64,000 bases of DNA from Streptomyces sp. NWU339 (GCF_003143855.1 NZ_QFRK01000015.1:88444-152443), one strand, 5' to 3'. Positions 51,744 through 61,543 are shown, counted from the stretch's first letter. Made by a program: numbers and translations. Notes: generated by a model not told the origin, from the sequence alone.

Positions 51744-52619
51744 CTACGTCGGCACGTCGTCCGCATCGGAGCCGAGGATCTCCGCCATGGTGTCGCTGAT
51801 GAAGTCCCGGAGTTGATCCCGCACTTCCTGCGAAACCTTCTGCTCTCCGCCACGCGCGGCCATGACCGTGAACTGACTGCGCACGGCGCACGCCGAGACG
51901 ACCAAGCGGCCGATCTCCGGATCGCTGCTACGGAAGAACACCGGAGGGACATCGAAAGCCAAAGCCAGGGCTTCGAGAACGTCATCCGGGGCGGTGAGCC
52001 GTCTACCCGCGCGCAGGTCCCTCACCAGTTCCTCCGTCAAGAGAGACTGGCCACTCTTGCGGTTGCCGGACGAGGCGAGATCCGCATCCGAGGGCACAAC
52101 CCCGTCGAAGACCTCCGTCTGCAAGTAATTGATCTTCTCGGCAATAGTGTCGCCGACCCGTGGCGACGATGTCGTCTTCTCTGGCTTCACGACCGGCACG
52201 TCGTGACCGAACGATCGCCTCTGTGCGGCCAGCAGTTCTGCGCGGGTGACGTTGTAAGCGGCCGCCAGAGCCGTCACCGCCTCATCGGACAGTGCTCGCC
52301 TTCCCCGCTCGGCTGCGCGGATCGGCATCGGCGACGCCGTATTGGTGTAGCGCGTGGTGTCCGACTGCCTCATGCCGACGTCGCAGCGCAGATCGGCGAG
52401 GTTGGGTGGCCCCAGCCGCGGGAAGAGCTCGTCGAGTTCGGCCCCGACCATCGCGGCGATCGCCGGCAGGCGTTCCTGCGGCGGCGTGGCCAACTGGTTC
52501 TCCCAGCGGTAGACGGCGTTCGTCTTGACGTTCAAGCCTGCGGCCAGGTCAGCCTGCGACAGGCGCTTGACCACGCGGCGATCGCGCAGCTTGCTGCCGT
52601 CGAAGACTCGGTCGGGCAT
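51744..52619 (-). CDS. XRE-family regulator
   Basis: 291 residues. An N-terminal XRE helix-turn-helix (RLSQADLAAGLNVKTNAVYR, then WENQLATPPQERLPAIAAM) is followed by a second repressor-like stretch (LSDEAVTALAAAYNVTRAEL) and a third helical unit near the end (DDVLEALALAFDVPPVFFRS). The multi-repeat layout is typical of XRE proteins paired with ImmA-like peptidases. The ATG at 52619 has GGAG seven bases before it. It is convergent with the ImmA/membrane/NUDIX unit with a 25-bp gap. It probably represses its own and the partner promoter. Confidence 0.85.
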   Translation of the reverse strand: MPDRVFDGSKLRDRRVVKRLSQADLAAGLNVKTNAVYRWENQLATPPQERLPAIAAMVGAELDELFPRLGPPNLADLRCDVGMRQSDTTRYTNTASPMPIRAAERGRRALSDEAVTALAAAYNVTRAELLAAQRRSFGHDVPVVKPEKTTSSPRVGDTIAEKINYLQTEVFDGVVPSDADLASSGNRKSGQSLLTEELVRDLRAGRRLTAPDDVLEALALAFDVPPVFFRSSDPEIGRLVVSACAVRSQFTVMAARGGEQKVSQEVRDQLRDFISDTMAEILGSDADDVPT

Positions 52620-53086
52620 ACAGGTACTCCATAGGGTTCGCGTAAGCACTCTGGCCACTTGATCGGATCACTGGAAGGCGATAGCTTCACCTTTTAGTGA
52701 TTGCCGGGGCGGCTGCCTGCGGATCAACTGCCCAATTTACTCACTGTAGAGCGACCCGCTTCCCTCAGGGAAGCGGCTCGACCCCGGCCACAAAGGTCCG
52801 AGGTCGTGTGACGGCCAGGGCCGGACATACGCAGTCCCGAAGGGTGCGTCGACGGCGTTGGCGTTGCCACCCATGCACATCCATGCACGAGAGATATCAC
52901 CAGCACGGGTCGTCTCCACTACGGCCAGGACCGCATCAGGGCTCCACACATGTCAGTACAGCTCAACCAACAGGGGTGTCGCATTTGGAGATCGAAAGGT
53001 TGGACACGAAACCGGGCTTGGTCGCAGCGAGAGCCTCAGGCTTCTCTCGAAGGCCGTGCGGTGCCCCGTTACGCCCGGGCCGCCGG
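52620..53086. promoter_or_regulatory. Upstream region of the XRE gene
   Basis: No gene is seen in these 467 bp. It holds the ribosome site of the XRE gene and an inverted pair ATCACT (52667-52672) / AGTGAT (52696-52701), a possible operator for that repressor. The rest, up to the response-regulator stop, shows nothing recognisable. Confidence 0.35.
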
Positions 53087-53755
53087 TCAGGCCCGCAGGT
53101 AGGCGAGGACGGCCAGCACCCTGCGGTGGGTCTCGTCCGCCGGAGGCAGGTCCAGCTTCGTGAGGATGCTGCTGATGTGCTTGCCGATCGCGGCCTCGGA
53201 GACCACCAGCTCCTTTGCGATCGCGCCGTTGGACTTGCCCTCCGCGATCAGCGCCAGCACCTCGCGCTCGCGCGGCGTGAGCCGCCCCAGCGGATCGCGG
53301 CGGCGGCGCAGCAACTGGCGCACCACCTCTGCGTCGACCACCGTCCCGCCGTCCGCGACCTCGTGCAGTGCATCGACGAACTCCTCGACCTGGCCAACGC
53401 GGTCCTTCAACAGGTAGCCGACCCCCGTGCCGTCACCGGAGTCCAAGAGCTCGGAGGCGTAAGTCCGCTGCACGTACTGGCTGAGGACCAGGACCGGCAG
53501 AGTGGGCCGCTGCTCTCGCAGCCGCACCGCCGCGTGCAGCCCTTCGTCCTGGAAACCGGGCGGCATGCGCACGTCCGTCACCACAATGTCGGGGGCGTGC
53601 TCCTCGACCGCAGCGACCAGCGCCTCCGCGTCCCCCACGGCCGCCACCACCTCGTTTCCACAGCGGCTGAGCAGGCCGATGAGTCCTTCCCGCAGCAGCA
53701 CGCTGTCCTCGGCCAGCACTATGCGGAGCGATCGGCCGCTTTTGTCAACTCGCAA
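53087..53755 (-). CDS. NarL/LuxR-family response regulator
   Basis: 222 residues. Receiver domain: IVLAEDSVLLREGL acidic pocket, phospho-acceptor Asp in DIVVTDVRMPP, Lys in YLLKDRVG. Output domain: LTPREREVLALIAEGKSNGA and IAKELVVSEAAIGKHISSIL, the LuxR HTH. The TTG at 53755 has GGAG upstream and overlaps the sensor gene by 37 bases, so the pair is co-translated. Likely controls a nearby target such as the SARP or the ABC transporter genes, but no target site was identified. Confidence 0.9.
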   Translation of the reverse strand: MRVDKSGRSLRIVLAEDSVLLREGLIGLLSRCGNEVVAAVGDAEALVAAVEEHAPDIVVTDVRMPPGFQDEGLHAAVRLREQRPTLPVLVLSQYVQRTYASELLDSGDGTGVGYLLKDRVGQVEEFVDALHEVADGGTVVDAEVVRQLLRRRRDPLGRLTPREREVLALIAEGKSNGAIAKELVVSEAAIGKHISSILTKLDLPPADETHRRVLAVLAYLRA

Positions 53756-55017
53756 GGAAACTCCACAAGTAACAGGGTCGGTCCGCCCGGCGGACTGGAC
53801 AGGGCAAGTCTGCCATCGAGAACCGACACCCGGTCCGCGAGACCGGTGAGTCCGCTGCCTGCCGAGGGGTCCACGCCTCCCCGGCCGTCGTCGCGCACCT
53901 GGAGGAACAGGCGGCCGTCGCGGTGACGGCCGCTCACCTGCGCACGGTCGGCCCCGCTGTGCTTGGCAACGTTGGCGAGCGCCTCACAGACCACGAAGTA
54001 CGCCGCGGACTCAACCGCCTGGGGCGGCCGACCCGGCAGTTCGAGGTCGACGTCGACGGGGACCACGGAGCGGTCCGCGGCGTCAGCGACGGCGGCCTCC
54101 AGACCGTAGTCCGCGAGGATCTTGGGGTGGATGCCCTGGATGAGCTCGCGCAGCTCCGCGAGCGCCTTGCCCGCTTCCTCGTGGGCCTTGGCGAGTTGGT
54201 CGGCGAGCTGGCCGGGCGGTGCGTCCAGCCGGGCCAGACCGAGGGCCATCGTCAGGGCCACCAGCCGCTGCTGGGCGCCATCGTGCAGATCGCGCTCGAT
54301 GCGGCGCCGCTCCGCCTCGAAGGCGTCCACCAAGCGGAAGCGGGAGCGGGCCAGTTCGACCACCTTGGCGTCGAGCTCGCCCTCGCGGGAGGCGATCAGC
54401 AGCCGGGTCAGCTCGGCGCGGGCGCCCGCCGCGATACCGAGCACGTAGCAGCACAGGCCCATGAGGAGCAGGCCGAGCACGGCGACGCCGAACGCGGTCG
54501 GCCATGTGGTGATCGTCCATTGCTTGAGCACCTTCGTCTCGTGGCCGCCGCCGACCGTGGCCATCATCAGCGGAGCGACGACCATGGACAGCGGGAAGAG
54601 CAGGGCGACCGTGACCGCCAGGGCGTCGACCGGCCACAGCAGCCCGGCGAACAGCAGCGTGTGTCCGAGCTCCCGCCAGGTCGCCTGCTCACGCAGCCGG
54701 GTGGTCAGCCAGGTCCACAACCCCGGTGCGGTCGGCTCCTGGTGCTGGCTGAATGCCGGATCGCGGTCGATCAGGCGCAGCCTGCGCCGCTCCACCCAGG
54801 CCACCGGGATCCCGCTGAGGGCGACCACGACGAGCAGGGGCAGCCCCACCAGGACGAGGGCGAGCGCCCCGCAGACAGCCGCCACCGTCACGATCGCCAC
54901 CAGGACGGCGGCGCCGGCCACCGCGCCGGTGAGCAGATACGCGACGGAGCGCCAGGGCCAGGCCGACAGCAGGAAGCCCGGTTGGGCCATGGCCTGCCAC
55001 ACATTCCGAGGGTGCAT
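53719..55017 (-). CDS. Sensor histidine kinase (NarX/DesK-like)
   Basis: 432 residues. Two hydrophobic hairpins lie in residues about 22-70 and 125-200 (LLTGAVAGAAVLVAIVTVAA, AVLGLLLMGLCCYVLGIAAG) and no large extracellular domain, so it senses within or near the membrane. The HisKA_3 motif with the phospho-acceptor His is ERRRIERDLHDGAQQRLVAL. The ATP-binding domain has CEALANVAKHSGA and DDGRGG. ATG chosen at 55017, where the conserved N-terminus begins. It is divergent from the SARP gene over a 264-bp region. Confidence 0.9.
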   Translation of the reverse strand: MHPRNVWQAMAQPGFLLSAWPWRSVAYLLTGAVAGAAVLVAIVTVAAVCGALALVLVGLPLLVVVALSGIPVAWVERRRLRLIDRDPAFSQHQEPTAPGLWTWLTTRLREQATWRELGHTLLFAGLLWPVDALAVTVALLFPLSMVVAPLMMATVGGGHETKVLKQWTITTWPTAFGVAVLGLLLMGLCCYVLGIAAGARAELTRLLIASREGELDAKVVELARSRFRLVDAFEAERRRIERDLHDGAQQRLVALTMALGLARLDAPPGQLADQLAKAHEEAGKALAELRELIQGIHPKILADYGLEAAVADAADRSVVPVDVDLELPGRPPQAVESAAYFVVCEALANVAKHSGADRAQVSGRHRDGRLFLQVRDDGRGGVDPSAGSGLTGLADRVSVLDGRLALSSPPGGPTLLLVEFPCELTKAADRSA

Positions 55018-55281
55018 GGGGTCACCGTAGGCGGGCGAACCCGCCCGGTGCCATCGGTCCAGGGCGCGGATCGGGGGTAGGGCCAGCCCCACCCCCCGTA
55101 CCGGACCCAGAGGCACGGGGCGAGGAGTGCAGGGGCTTGCCACCGCAGGCTGCCGCCAACAGGAAGGCGTAGTTCCGCCGACTTGTGACGCAAACAAGTT
55201 TCGCAAGACCGACATTCTGACGTTCTGATCCGGCTGTGGCCGCCTTCGTTCGGCCGCCGTCAGGCAAGTGGGGGAGTTTAC

Positions 55282-57129
55282 GTGGAATTCCAGCTTCTCG
55301 GTCCGGTCGAGGCGAGAGACGAGGTGCGTCGCATCGCGCTGTCGGGCACCAAGATGCACACGGTTCTGGCCGTGCTGCTGCTCGCCCGTGGTCGCGTGGT
55401 GAGTGACGGGAAGCTGAGCGAACTGCTGTGGGGGTGGGATCCGCCTGCCACGTGGAACGCTCAGATCTACACCTACATATCGAGGCTTCGAAAACTCATC
55501 GGACCCGAGGTCGACCTGGTCCGCCGCCAGCCCGGCTACCAGTTGGTCGCTGATGGGGCGCGTGTCGACGTCGTCGAGTTCGAGCGGCTGGAGCGGCTCG
55601 GGCGGCGGGCGATGGAGGAACGGCGGTTCACGCAGGCCGCCGAAACGCTTCGACAGGCACTCGATCTGTGGCAGGGACCGGCGTTGGCCAATGTCACGCC
55701 GCACCTCGCGGAGGCGGAGCTGCCGCAGCTGGAGGAGGCCCGGATGAGCGCCCTGGAGCACCGGATCGAGGCGGACCTCGCGCTCGGCAGGCATGGGCGG
55801 CTCACCTCCGAACTCACCTGGCTCGTTGGCGAGTTCCCGGTACGCGAGCGACTGCGTGCGCAGCTGATGGCCGCGCTGTACCGGTGCGGGCGGCAGGCCG
55901 AGGCGCTGCGCGCTTATCACGAGGGGCGCGAGGTGCTCGCGGAGGAACTGGGCGTGGACCCCGGGCCTGATCTCACCGCTGCCTACCAGTCCTTGCTGAG
56001 CGGAGAATTGGACACCCTCCCGCAGCCCGCGCCGAGCTTGACGTCCGGTATGCCGACGGTGACCGCGCCGCCTGTCATGATTCCGGCGACACCAACCGAC
56101 TTCACAGGCCGGGAGCGGGAGCTCGACGTGCTGTGCAGGCGATTGACGCCGACGGCGGCGAACGGGCGTGCCGTGTTCCAGCCGCGCCGACTGCTGATCA
56201 CCGGAATGCCGGGGGTCGGCAAGACCGCGCTCGCCGTACGGGTCGCTCACGCCGTGGCCGACCAGTTCCCGGACGGCTTGCTGTACGCCCGGCTGCGCGC
56301 CGACGACGGCACCGCCGCGGACTGCGACAAGACCCTGGTCACGCTGCTGCGGGCGCTCGGCGAGAGCTCCGAGAACGTGCCGGCCCCGAACGGCGAGCCC
56401 ACCCGGACGGAGGAGTTGGTCCACAGGTACCGGACCCGGACGGCGGGCCGTAAGCTGCTGATCCTGTTGGACGACGCCGCGAACGAGCTGCAGCTGGACC
56501 CGTTACTGCCGGCCACGACCGACTCCGCCGTCCTGATGACGAGCCGCAACCGGCTCTCCGCGGTGCCCGGTTCGTGGACCCTGGCACTGGACCCCATGGA
56601 GACCGGTGAGTCGCTGGACCTGCTCTCCGTGATCGCCGGGGGCGACCGGATCGCCGCGGAGCCCGAGGCGGCCCACGCCGTCGTCGAGGCCTGCGGACGG
56701 CTGCCGCTCGCGCTGCGGGCTGCCGCCGTCCGGCTCGCCGCCCGGCCGCACTGGCCGATGGCGCGGCTCGTGCGCCGCCTGACGGATCCGATCTCCCGCA
56801 TCGAGGAGTTGCGGGTGGGCACGCTCGACGTGAGGCGGACGCTGTCCACGGCGTTGCTGCAACGTCCGCTGTTGGAAGGAGAGTTGATTCGTCGAATCGC
56901 CGTGCGTGCGGAAGGCGAGTTCACCGCGATGGCGGCTGCGGTGCTGCTCGGGCTGCCCGAGAACGTGGCCGAGGAGTTCCTGGAACGGCTGGTCGAGGCG
57001 TCGCTTCTGGAGGTACGCGGCATCGACGCCACGGGCACGCCCTGTTACTGCTTCCACCCCTTGCTCCGTCTCACCGCGGCGAGCCTGGAGGACTTCCCTA
57101 CGGAGGGCGAGCTGTTGCGGGCGGGTTGA
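55282..57129 (+). CDS. AfsR/SARP-family transcriptional regulator
   Basis: 615 residues. The N-terminal OmpR-like winged helix (residues about 1-95, VVSDGKLSELLWG) is followed by the bacterial transcriptional activation domain (about 96-240, RERLRAQLMAALYRCGRQAE, ALRAYHEGREVLAEELGVDP). A NB-ARC-type ATPase follows with Walker A GMPGVGKTAL (about 313) and Walker B KLLILLDDA. The TPR part of full AfsR is missing, giving a shorter SARP. GTG start with GGGGGAG. SARPs activate secondary metabolite genes; which cluster it controls cannot be told, and it could be the one at 17.8-47 kb or the one at the right edge. Confidence 0.92.
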   Translation: MEFQLLGPVEARDEVRRIALSGTKMHTVLAVLLLARGRVVSDGKLSELLWGWDPPATWNAQIYTYISRLRKLIGPEVDLVRRQPGYQLVADGARVDVVEFERLERLGRRAMEERRFTQAAETLRQALDLWQGPALANVTPHLAEAELPQLEEARMSALEHRIEADLALGRHGRLTSELTWLVGEFPVRERLRAQLMAALYRCGRQAEALRAYHEGREVLAEELGVDPGPDLTAAYQSLLSGELDTLPQPAPSLTSGMPTVTAPPVMIPATPTDFTGRERELDVLCRRLTPTAANGRAVFQPRRLLITGMPGVGKTALAVRVAHAVADQFPDGLLYARLRADDGTAADCDKTLVTLLRALGESSENVPAPNGEPTRTEELVHRYRTRTAGRKLLILLDDAANELQLDPLLPATTDSAVLMTSRNRLSAVPGSWTLALDPMETGESLDLLSVIAGGDRIAAEPEAAHAVVEACGRLPLALRAAAVRLAARPHWPMARLVRRLTDPISRIEELRVGTLDVRRTLSTALLQRPLLEGELIRRIAVRAEGEFTAMAAAVLLGLPENVAEEFLERLVEASLLEVRGIDATGTPCYCFHPLLRLTAASLEDFPTEGELLRAG

Positions 57130-57303
57130 GCGGCGTCGCCTCCCACGAGGCAGCGGCCCCGGTGGCCGCGGCCAGGGGTGAGCCGGGCCCGACGCCGGGG
57201 GGTAGGTTTGGCACTACCCCAAGTCTCGTCTCTGCCGCAGTGCATCGCGAGGGTCCCCCGCGGTTTCGTGGAGGCAGTACGGAGACGAGGGAGGCGGCGC
57301 CCC

Positions 57304-57819
57304 ATGATGGCATGGCTGGCTGAGCAGATGCTGGTGCATGGCAGCTTCGGCATCCTCGCCGCAGTGCTGCTGCTGCCCGCTCTGGAGGCGGCGCTCCCGG
57401 TCATCGGTGCTTTGCTGCCCGGTCAGACCGCGGTGGTGCTGAGCGGGGTGCTTGCCTGGCACGGGCACGTCACTGTCGAGGCGGCACTGCTGACCGCGCT
57501 TGTCGGCGCGGTGCTGGGCAACCTGGCCGGGTACGCCATCGGAAGCCGCTGGAAGGAGCGGTTGATTGCGCGGATGACGAGCCGCTCCCGCCACCGCCGG
57601 TTCACCGAGCGCGCCCTGAGGCTGATCGAGCGTCAGGGCGGCGGCGCGGTGTTCGTGGGCCGTTTCACCGCCGTCCTGCGCACCCTCGTACCGACCCTGT
57701 GCGGGGCGACCAGGATGCCGCTGCACCGCTATCTGCTCTGGTCCGTGCTCAGCAGCGCGGTCTGGGCACCTGCCTTCGTCCTGATCGGTTACGTCATGGG
57801 CCCGGCCGGACCCGGGTGA
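57304..57819 (+). CDS. DedA-family membrane protein
   Basis: 171 residues with about four or five membrane segments. Family hallmarks are ALEAALPVIGALLPGQTAVV, GNLAGYAIGSRWKERLI and FVGRFTAVLRTLVPTLCGAT. DedA/VTT proteins act in lipid flipping and membrane homeostasis. The ATG at 57304 follows GGGAGG. A promoter would lie in the 174 bp after the SARP gene. Not obviously tied to either neighbour. Confidence 0.88.
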   Translation: MMAWLAEQMLVHGSFGILAAVLLLPALEAALPVIGALLPGQTAVVLSGVLAWHGHVTVEAALLTALVGAVLGNLAGYAIGSRWKERLIARMTSRSRHRRFTERALRLIERQGGGAVFVGRFTAVLRTLVPTLCGATRMPLHRYLLWSVLSSAVWAPAFVLIGYVMGPAGPG

Positions 57820-57939
57820 CCGGCCCTGACCGACCCGGGTGACCGGGCTGCCCCGAGAACGGCCGGTACTAAGCCGTTCCCCGAAGTTTCCGTCCCGCCC
57901 AGGTCGCGGGAGGACCGACACAGACACGAGTTGGAACAC

Positions 57940-58677
57940 ATGAGCAACGACGCGATCCGATTGCGCTCCGTAACCCGACGGTACGGCTCGGGCGGCACGT
58001 CCGTCACCGCCCTCGACCAGGTATCGCTCGCCTTCCCGAGGGGGAGCTTCACCGCCGTGATGGGCCCCTCCGGGTCCGGCAAGTCGACCCTGCTGCAGTG
58101 CGCCGCGGGCCTGGACCGGCCCACGTCGGGCTCGGTCACCGTGGGCGACACGGAGCTGACCAACCTGAGCGAGACCAAGCTGACCCTGCTGCGCCGCGAG
58201 CGCATCGGCTTTGTGTTCCAGGCGTTCAACCTGCTGCCCTCGCTGACCGCCGAGCAGAACGTGGCCCTGCCGCTGCGGCTGGCCGGCCACCGCCCGAAGA
58301 AGTCCCAGGTGCGCGAGGTGCTCCAACAGGTCGGACTCGGTGACCGGGCGCGGCACCGGCCGACGGAGATGTCCGGCGGCCAGCAGCAGCGGGTTGCCCT
58401 GGCCCGCGCCCTGATCACACGCCCCGAAGTGCTGTTCGGCGATGAGCCGACCGGTGCGCTCGACTCGCAGACCGGCCGCGAGGTGCTGACCCTGTTGCGC
58501 GGCATGGTCGACCGGGACGGCCAGACGATCATCATGGTCACCCACGACCCCATCGCCGCCTCCTACGCCGACCGCGTCGTCTTCCTCGTCGACGGCCGTG
58601 TCAACGGCGAGCTGATCGGCGCCTCCGCCGAGGACATCGCGGCGCGCATGACCAAGCTTGAGGCGGCGCCGTGCTGA
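57940..58677 (+). CDS. ABC transporter ATP-binding protein (LolD/MacB-like)
   Basis: 245 residues with all nucleotide-binding motifs: Walker A GPSGSGKSTLL, Q-loop GFVFQAFNLLP, signature MSGGQQQRV, Walker B VLFGDEPTGALD and H-loop MVTHDP. The ATG at 57940 is used; a TTG nine bases upstream is in frame. It overlaps the permease start (GTGCTGA). Partners of this type export peptides or lipids or act in antibiotic resistance together with two-component systems, such as the one at 53087-55017. Confidence 0.93.
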   Translation: MSNDAIRLRSVTRRYGSGGTSVTALDQVSLAFPRGSFTAVMGPSGSGKSTLLQCAAGLDRPTSGSVTVGDTELTNLSETKLTLLRRERIGFVFQAFNLLPSLTAEQNVALPLRLAGHRPKKSQVREVLQQVGLGDRARHRPTEMSGGQQQRVALARALITRPEVLFGDEPTGALDSQTGREVLTLLRGMVDRDGQTIIMVTHDPIAASYADRVVFLVDGRVNGELIGASAEDIAARMTKLEAAPC

Positions 58678-61127
58678 GCACCACGCTGCGCACCCTGCGC
58701 ACCCGCTGGGTCACCTTCGTCGGCAGTTTCGTCGCCCTCTCCCTGGGTGTGGCGCTGATCGCCGTCATGGGGCTGGCCCTGGCGTCCTCGCTGGACGCAC
58801 CCGATCGGAGGCCGGAGCGGTTCGCCGCCGCGCCGGTCGTCGTCAAGGGCCGGGACACCCTTGAGGTGCCCACCTCGATCGGCGACCGCATCCAGAAGCT
58901 CGCGGAGCCGCGTGCCGTGCCCGACGACGCGGTCGCGAAGCTGCGCGACCTCGGGACCGTCGTCGAGGACCGGTCGTTCGCCGTGCGGGCCGAGGGCGGG
59001 CCCGCCGATCTGGTGGGCCACCCCTGGTCCACTGCGGCCTTCGCGCCGTACGAGCTCGACGCGGGACGCGCGCCCGAGGCCTCTGACGAGGTCGTCGTCA
59101 GCGGTGGCTGGGCCCGTCCGGGCGCCCGGGTGCGGACCGACGGCGGCATGGTGCGCGTCGTCGGCACCGTGGCCGGGCTCGGCTTCGAGAACGCCGTGTT
59201 CTACAGCGACACCCGCGCCGCCGAACTGTCGCCGCGCAGCCTCCAGCTCGTGGTCGACGCCGATGCGGCGGCCGTGCGCGAGGCGGTGCGCGGCAGCGAG
59301 GGCGTTCAGGTCCTCACCGGGGACGCGCGCCGGTACGCCGACGCCGACCCTGACCGGGACAGCGAGGCCCTCACCGCGATGAACGCCATGTTCGGCACGG
59401 CCGGCGGCGTCACCGGGTTCGTGTCGGTGTTCGTGGTGGCTTCGACCTTCGCGTTCGCGGTGGCTCAGCGGCGCCGCGAGTTCGGGTTGCTACGCACCGC
59501 CGGGGCGACCCCGGGGCAGATCCGCCGCATGGTCGTCCACGAGGCGCTCGGGGTCGGTGTGCTCGCCTCGGCCACCGGCTGTGTGCTCGGTTCCTACGGG
59601 GCTCCGAAGCTTGCCGAGTGGGCGGTCGACGAGAGCCTCGCGCCCCGCTGGTTCACCATCGGCGACTACACCTGGCCCTACCACATGGCGTTCTGGACGG
59701 GCCTGTTCGTGGCCCTGTGCGGGGTGCTGGCCGCGTCCTGGCGGGCGGGGCGCACCGGTCCCACCGAGGCACTGCGCGAGGCGTCCGTGGACACCCGGGC
59801 GATGACATGGGGCCGCTGGCTGTTCGGCGCGGCTCTGCTGATCACCGCGGTGATGACGCTGGCCCTGGCCCTGGTGACGAACCCGGGCGACCTGCTGCAG
59901 CGCAAGACTTATGTGAGCCGGCCGATGCTGCTGATCACCGCGGTCGCGCTGCTCGCGCCGGTGCTGGTGCGGCCACTGGCCCGGCTGATCGCCTGGCTGC
60001 CGGCTCAACTGCCTGGCGCCGGCGGGATGCTGGTGCGGGAGAACGCCGCCGCCGGGGTGCGCCGCACCGCCGCCGTCGCGGCGCCCGTACTGGTCACGGT
60101 CGCGCTGGCGGGCTCGTTGCTCGGCGCCACCGCGACCCTCAACGAGGCGAAGGCCACCGAGGTGCGCGAGCAGACGGCCGCCGACTTCGCGGTCACTCCG
60201 GCGGGCGACGCCGGCTTCGACGAGGTGACGCTGCGGCGGCTTCGGGCCGTGTCCGGTGCCGAGGTCTCGGCGAGTTCGTCGAGCGCCGTCTACGTCCTGG
60301 AGGACGGCGTAGCGCTCATCAGGTCCGATGCCAGGGCCGTCGAGCCGGAACCACTCGCGGCAACGGCCCGTCTCCCGCTTGCCGCGGGGAAGGTGAGCGA
60401 TCTGGACGACGACTCGATCATCGTCAACGAGGAGTGGGAGAAGCACACCGTGGGCGAGCGAGTGGACGTGTGGCTCGGCGACGGCACGCAGAAGTCCCTG
60501 AAGATCGCCGCGGTCATGACCATCGGCACCGGCAACAACGGCGTCTACGTCACCCCGCGCAACGCCCCCGCGGCGCCCGTCGACCGGGTCGACGTACGCC
60601 TCGCGGACGGCGCCGACGCGGGCACCGTGGCCGCCGGTCTGCGTCAGGCGGTGCAGGCGTCGGGCGGGGATGTGCTCACCAGGGACGCCTGGGTGCGGGC
60701 GACGTACCCCGAGACCAACCGGACGACCCGGATGGGCTTCTTCCTGGTCCTCGGGATCGCTCTCCTCTACACCGGCATCTCGCTGGCCAACACGATGGTC
60801 ATGGCGACCTCCGACCGGGTCCGTGAGCTGGCCGTGCTGCGGCTGGCCGGCGCCACCAGGTGGCAGGTACTGCGGCTGGTGGGCGCCGAAGCGCTGATGG
60901 TGGTCATGGTCGGCGGACTGCTGGGAGCGCTGGTCGCCGGGCTCAACCTGGTGGGCATGTGGAGCGCGCTGGGCCTGCTCTCGGTGTGGACGTCCATCGA
61001 GATCCCGTGGGCCACGCTCGCGGCGGCCCTGGGTGCCTGCGCGGTGCTCGCCGTGATCTCGGCGGTCGCTCCGGCCGGCCTCTCCCTGCGCCACAGGGCG
61101 GTGGAGCTGGCGGGCACACGGGAGTGA
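58671..61127 (+). CDS. ABC transporter permease with two FtsX domains
   Basis: 818 residues. An N-terminal membrane segment (WVTFVGSFVALSLGVALIAV) and an extracytoplasmic domain precede FtsX domain one (GLLRTAGATPGQIRRMVVHE, about residue 275). More membrane segments and a second extracytoplasmic domain follow, then FtsX domain two (LAVLRLAGATRWQVLRLVGA, about residue 722). This is the MacB/BceB-like MacB_PCD plus FtsX pattern in one chain. GTG start inside the ATPase stop. A strong terminator lies about 95 bp after the stop. Confidence 0.92.
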   Translation: MLSTTLRTLRTRWVTFVGSFVALSLGVALIAVMGLALASSLDAPDRRPERFAAAPVVVKGRDTLEVPTSIGDRIQKLAEPRAVPDDAVAKLRDLGTVVEDRSFAVRAEGGPADLVGHPWSTAAFAPYELDAGRAPEASDEVVVSGGWARPGARVRTDGGMVRVVGTVAGLGFENAVFYSDTRAAELSPRSLQLVVDADAAAVREAVRGSEGVQVLTGDARRYADADPDRDSEALTAMNAMFGTAGGVTGFVSVFVVASTFAFAVAQRRREFGLLRTAGATPGQIRRMVVHEALGVGVLASATGCVLGSYGAPKLAEWAVDESLAPRWFTIGDYTWPYHMAFWTGLFVALCGVLAASWRAGRTGPTEALREASVDTRAMTWGRWLFGAALLITAVMTLALALVTNPGDLLQRKTYVSRPMLLITAVALLAPVLVRPLARLIAWLPAQLPGAGGMLVRENAAAGVRRTAAVAAPVLVTVALAGSLLGATATLNEAKATEVREQTAADFAVTPAGDAGFDEVTLRRLRAVSGAEVSASSSSAVYVLEDGVALIRSDARAVEPEPLAATARLPLAAGKVSDLDDDSIIVNEEWEKHTVGERVDVWLGDGTQKSLKIAAVMTIGTGNNGVYVTPRNAPAAPVDRVDVRLADGADAGTVAAGLRQAVQASGGDVLTRDAWVRATYPETNRTTRMGFFLVLGIALLYTGISLANTMVMATSDRVRELAVLRLAGATRWQVLRLVGAEALMVVMVGGLLGALVAGLNLVGMWSALGLLSVWTSIEIPWATLAAALGACAVLAVISAVAPAGLSLRHRAVELAGTRE

Positions 61128-61222
61128 CCTTCTGACCCGGCGCCGAGCGGTTATCCCCCGTTCCGTCCGGCGCCGCCTCCGCGTCGCGCGACACCCTCGT
61201 GACCGCGACGCGGACGCCCGCC

Positions 61223-61253
61223 GGCGGGGACGCCTTTGGGAGGCGTCCCCGCC
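61223..61253 (+). terminator. Hairpin terminator after the ABC transporter operon
   Basis: Perfect 13-bp stem GGCGGGGACGCCT / AGGCGTCCCCGCC with a five-base loop. Confidence 0.75.
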
Positions 61254-61393
61254 GTCGGGCCTTGTCCGGGTGAGGTGGCGAGGGGGCTCTGTGCGGGTGG
61301 CACGGTGCTCTGAGGCCGTTGCCTGGCGCGTGAGCCGCCACCGCGGTGGGGGGGTCCGGCGTTGTCGTCTGGGGGTGTGTCGGTCCGGCTGCT

Positions 61394-61543
61394 TTATCGG
61401 TCTGCAACTGGAGCGGAGGGGTTCGCCCTCGCCACCGCGGTCTTCCGGTGGCCGGTGAACGGTGAGCGGCCGTGCGCGGCAAGCATGTTGTCGACGACGA
61501 GGAGGTCGTCGTGCTGCCGGTCGAAGTGACGGAGCCGCCGGTA
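61394..61543 (-). pseudogene. C-terminal remnant of a TauD/SyrP-like Fe(II)/2-oxoglutarate oxygenase
   Basis: An open stretch of 49 codons contains RQHDDLLVVDNMLAAHGRSP and FTGHRKTAVA, the characteristic end of TauD-family hydroxylases found with NRPSs, with the distal iron-binding His in AAHG. An in-frame stop lies just before it (61544-61546) and the rest of the gene is missing. It ends with its own TAA. The remainder of the 61.13-61.68 kb gap shows only the terminator above and no other gene. Confidence 0.6.
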
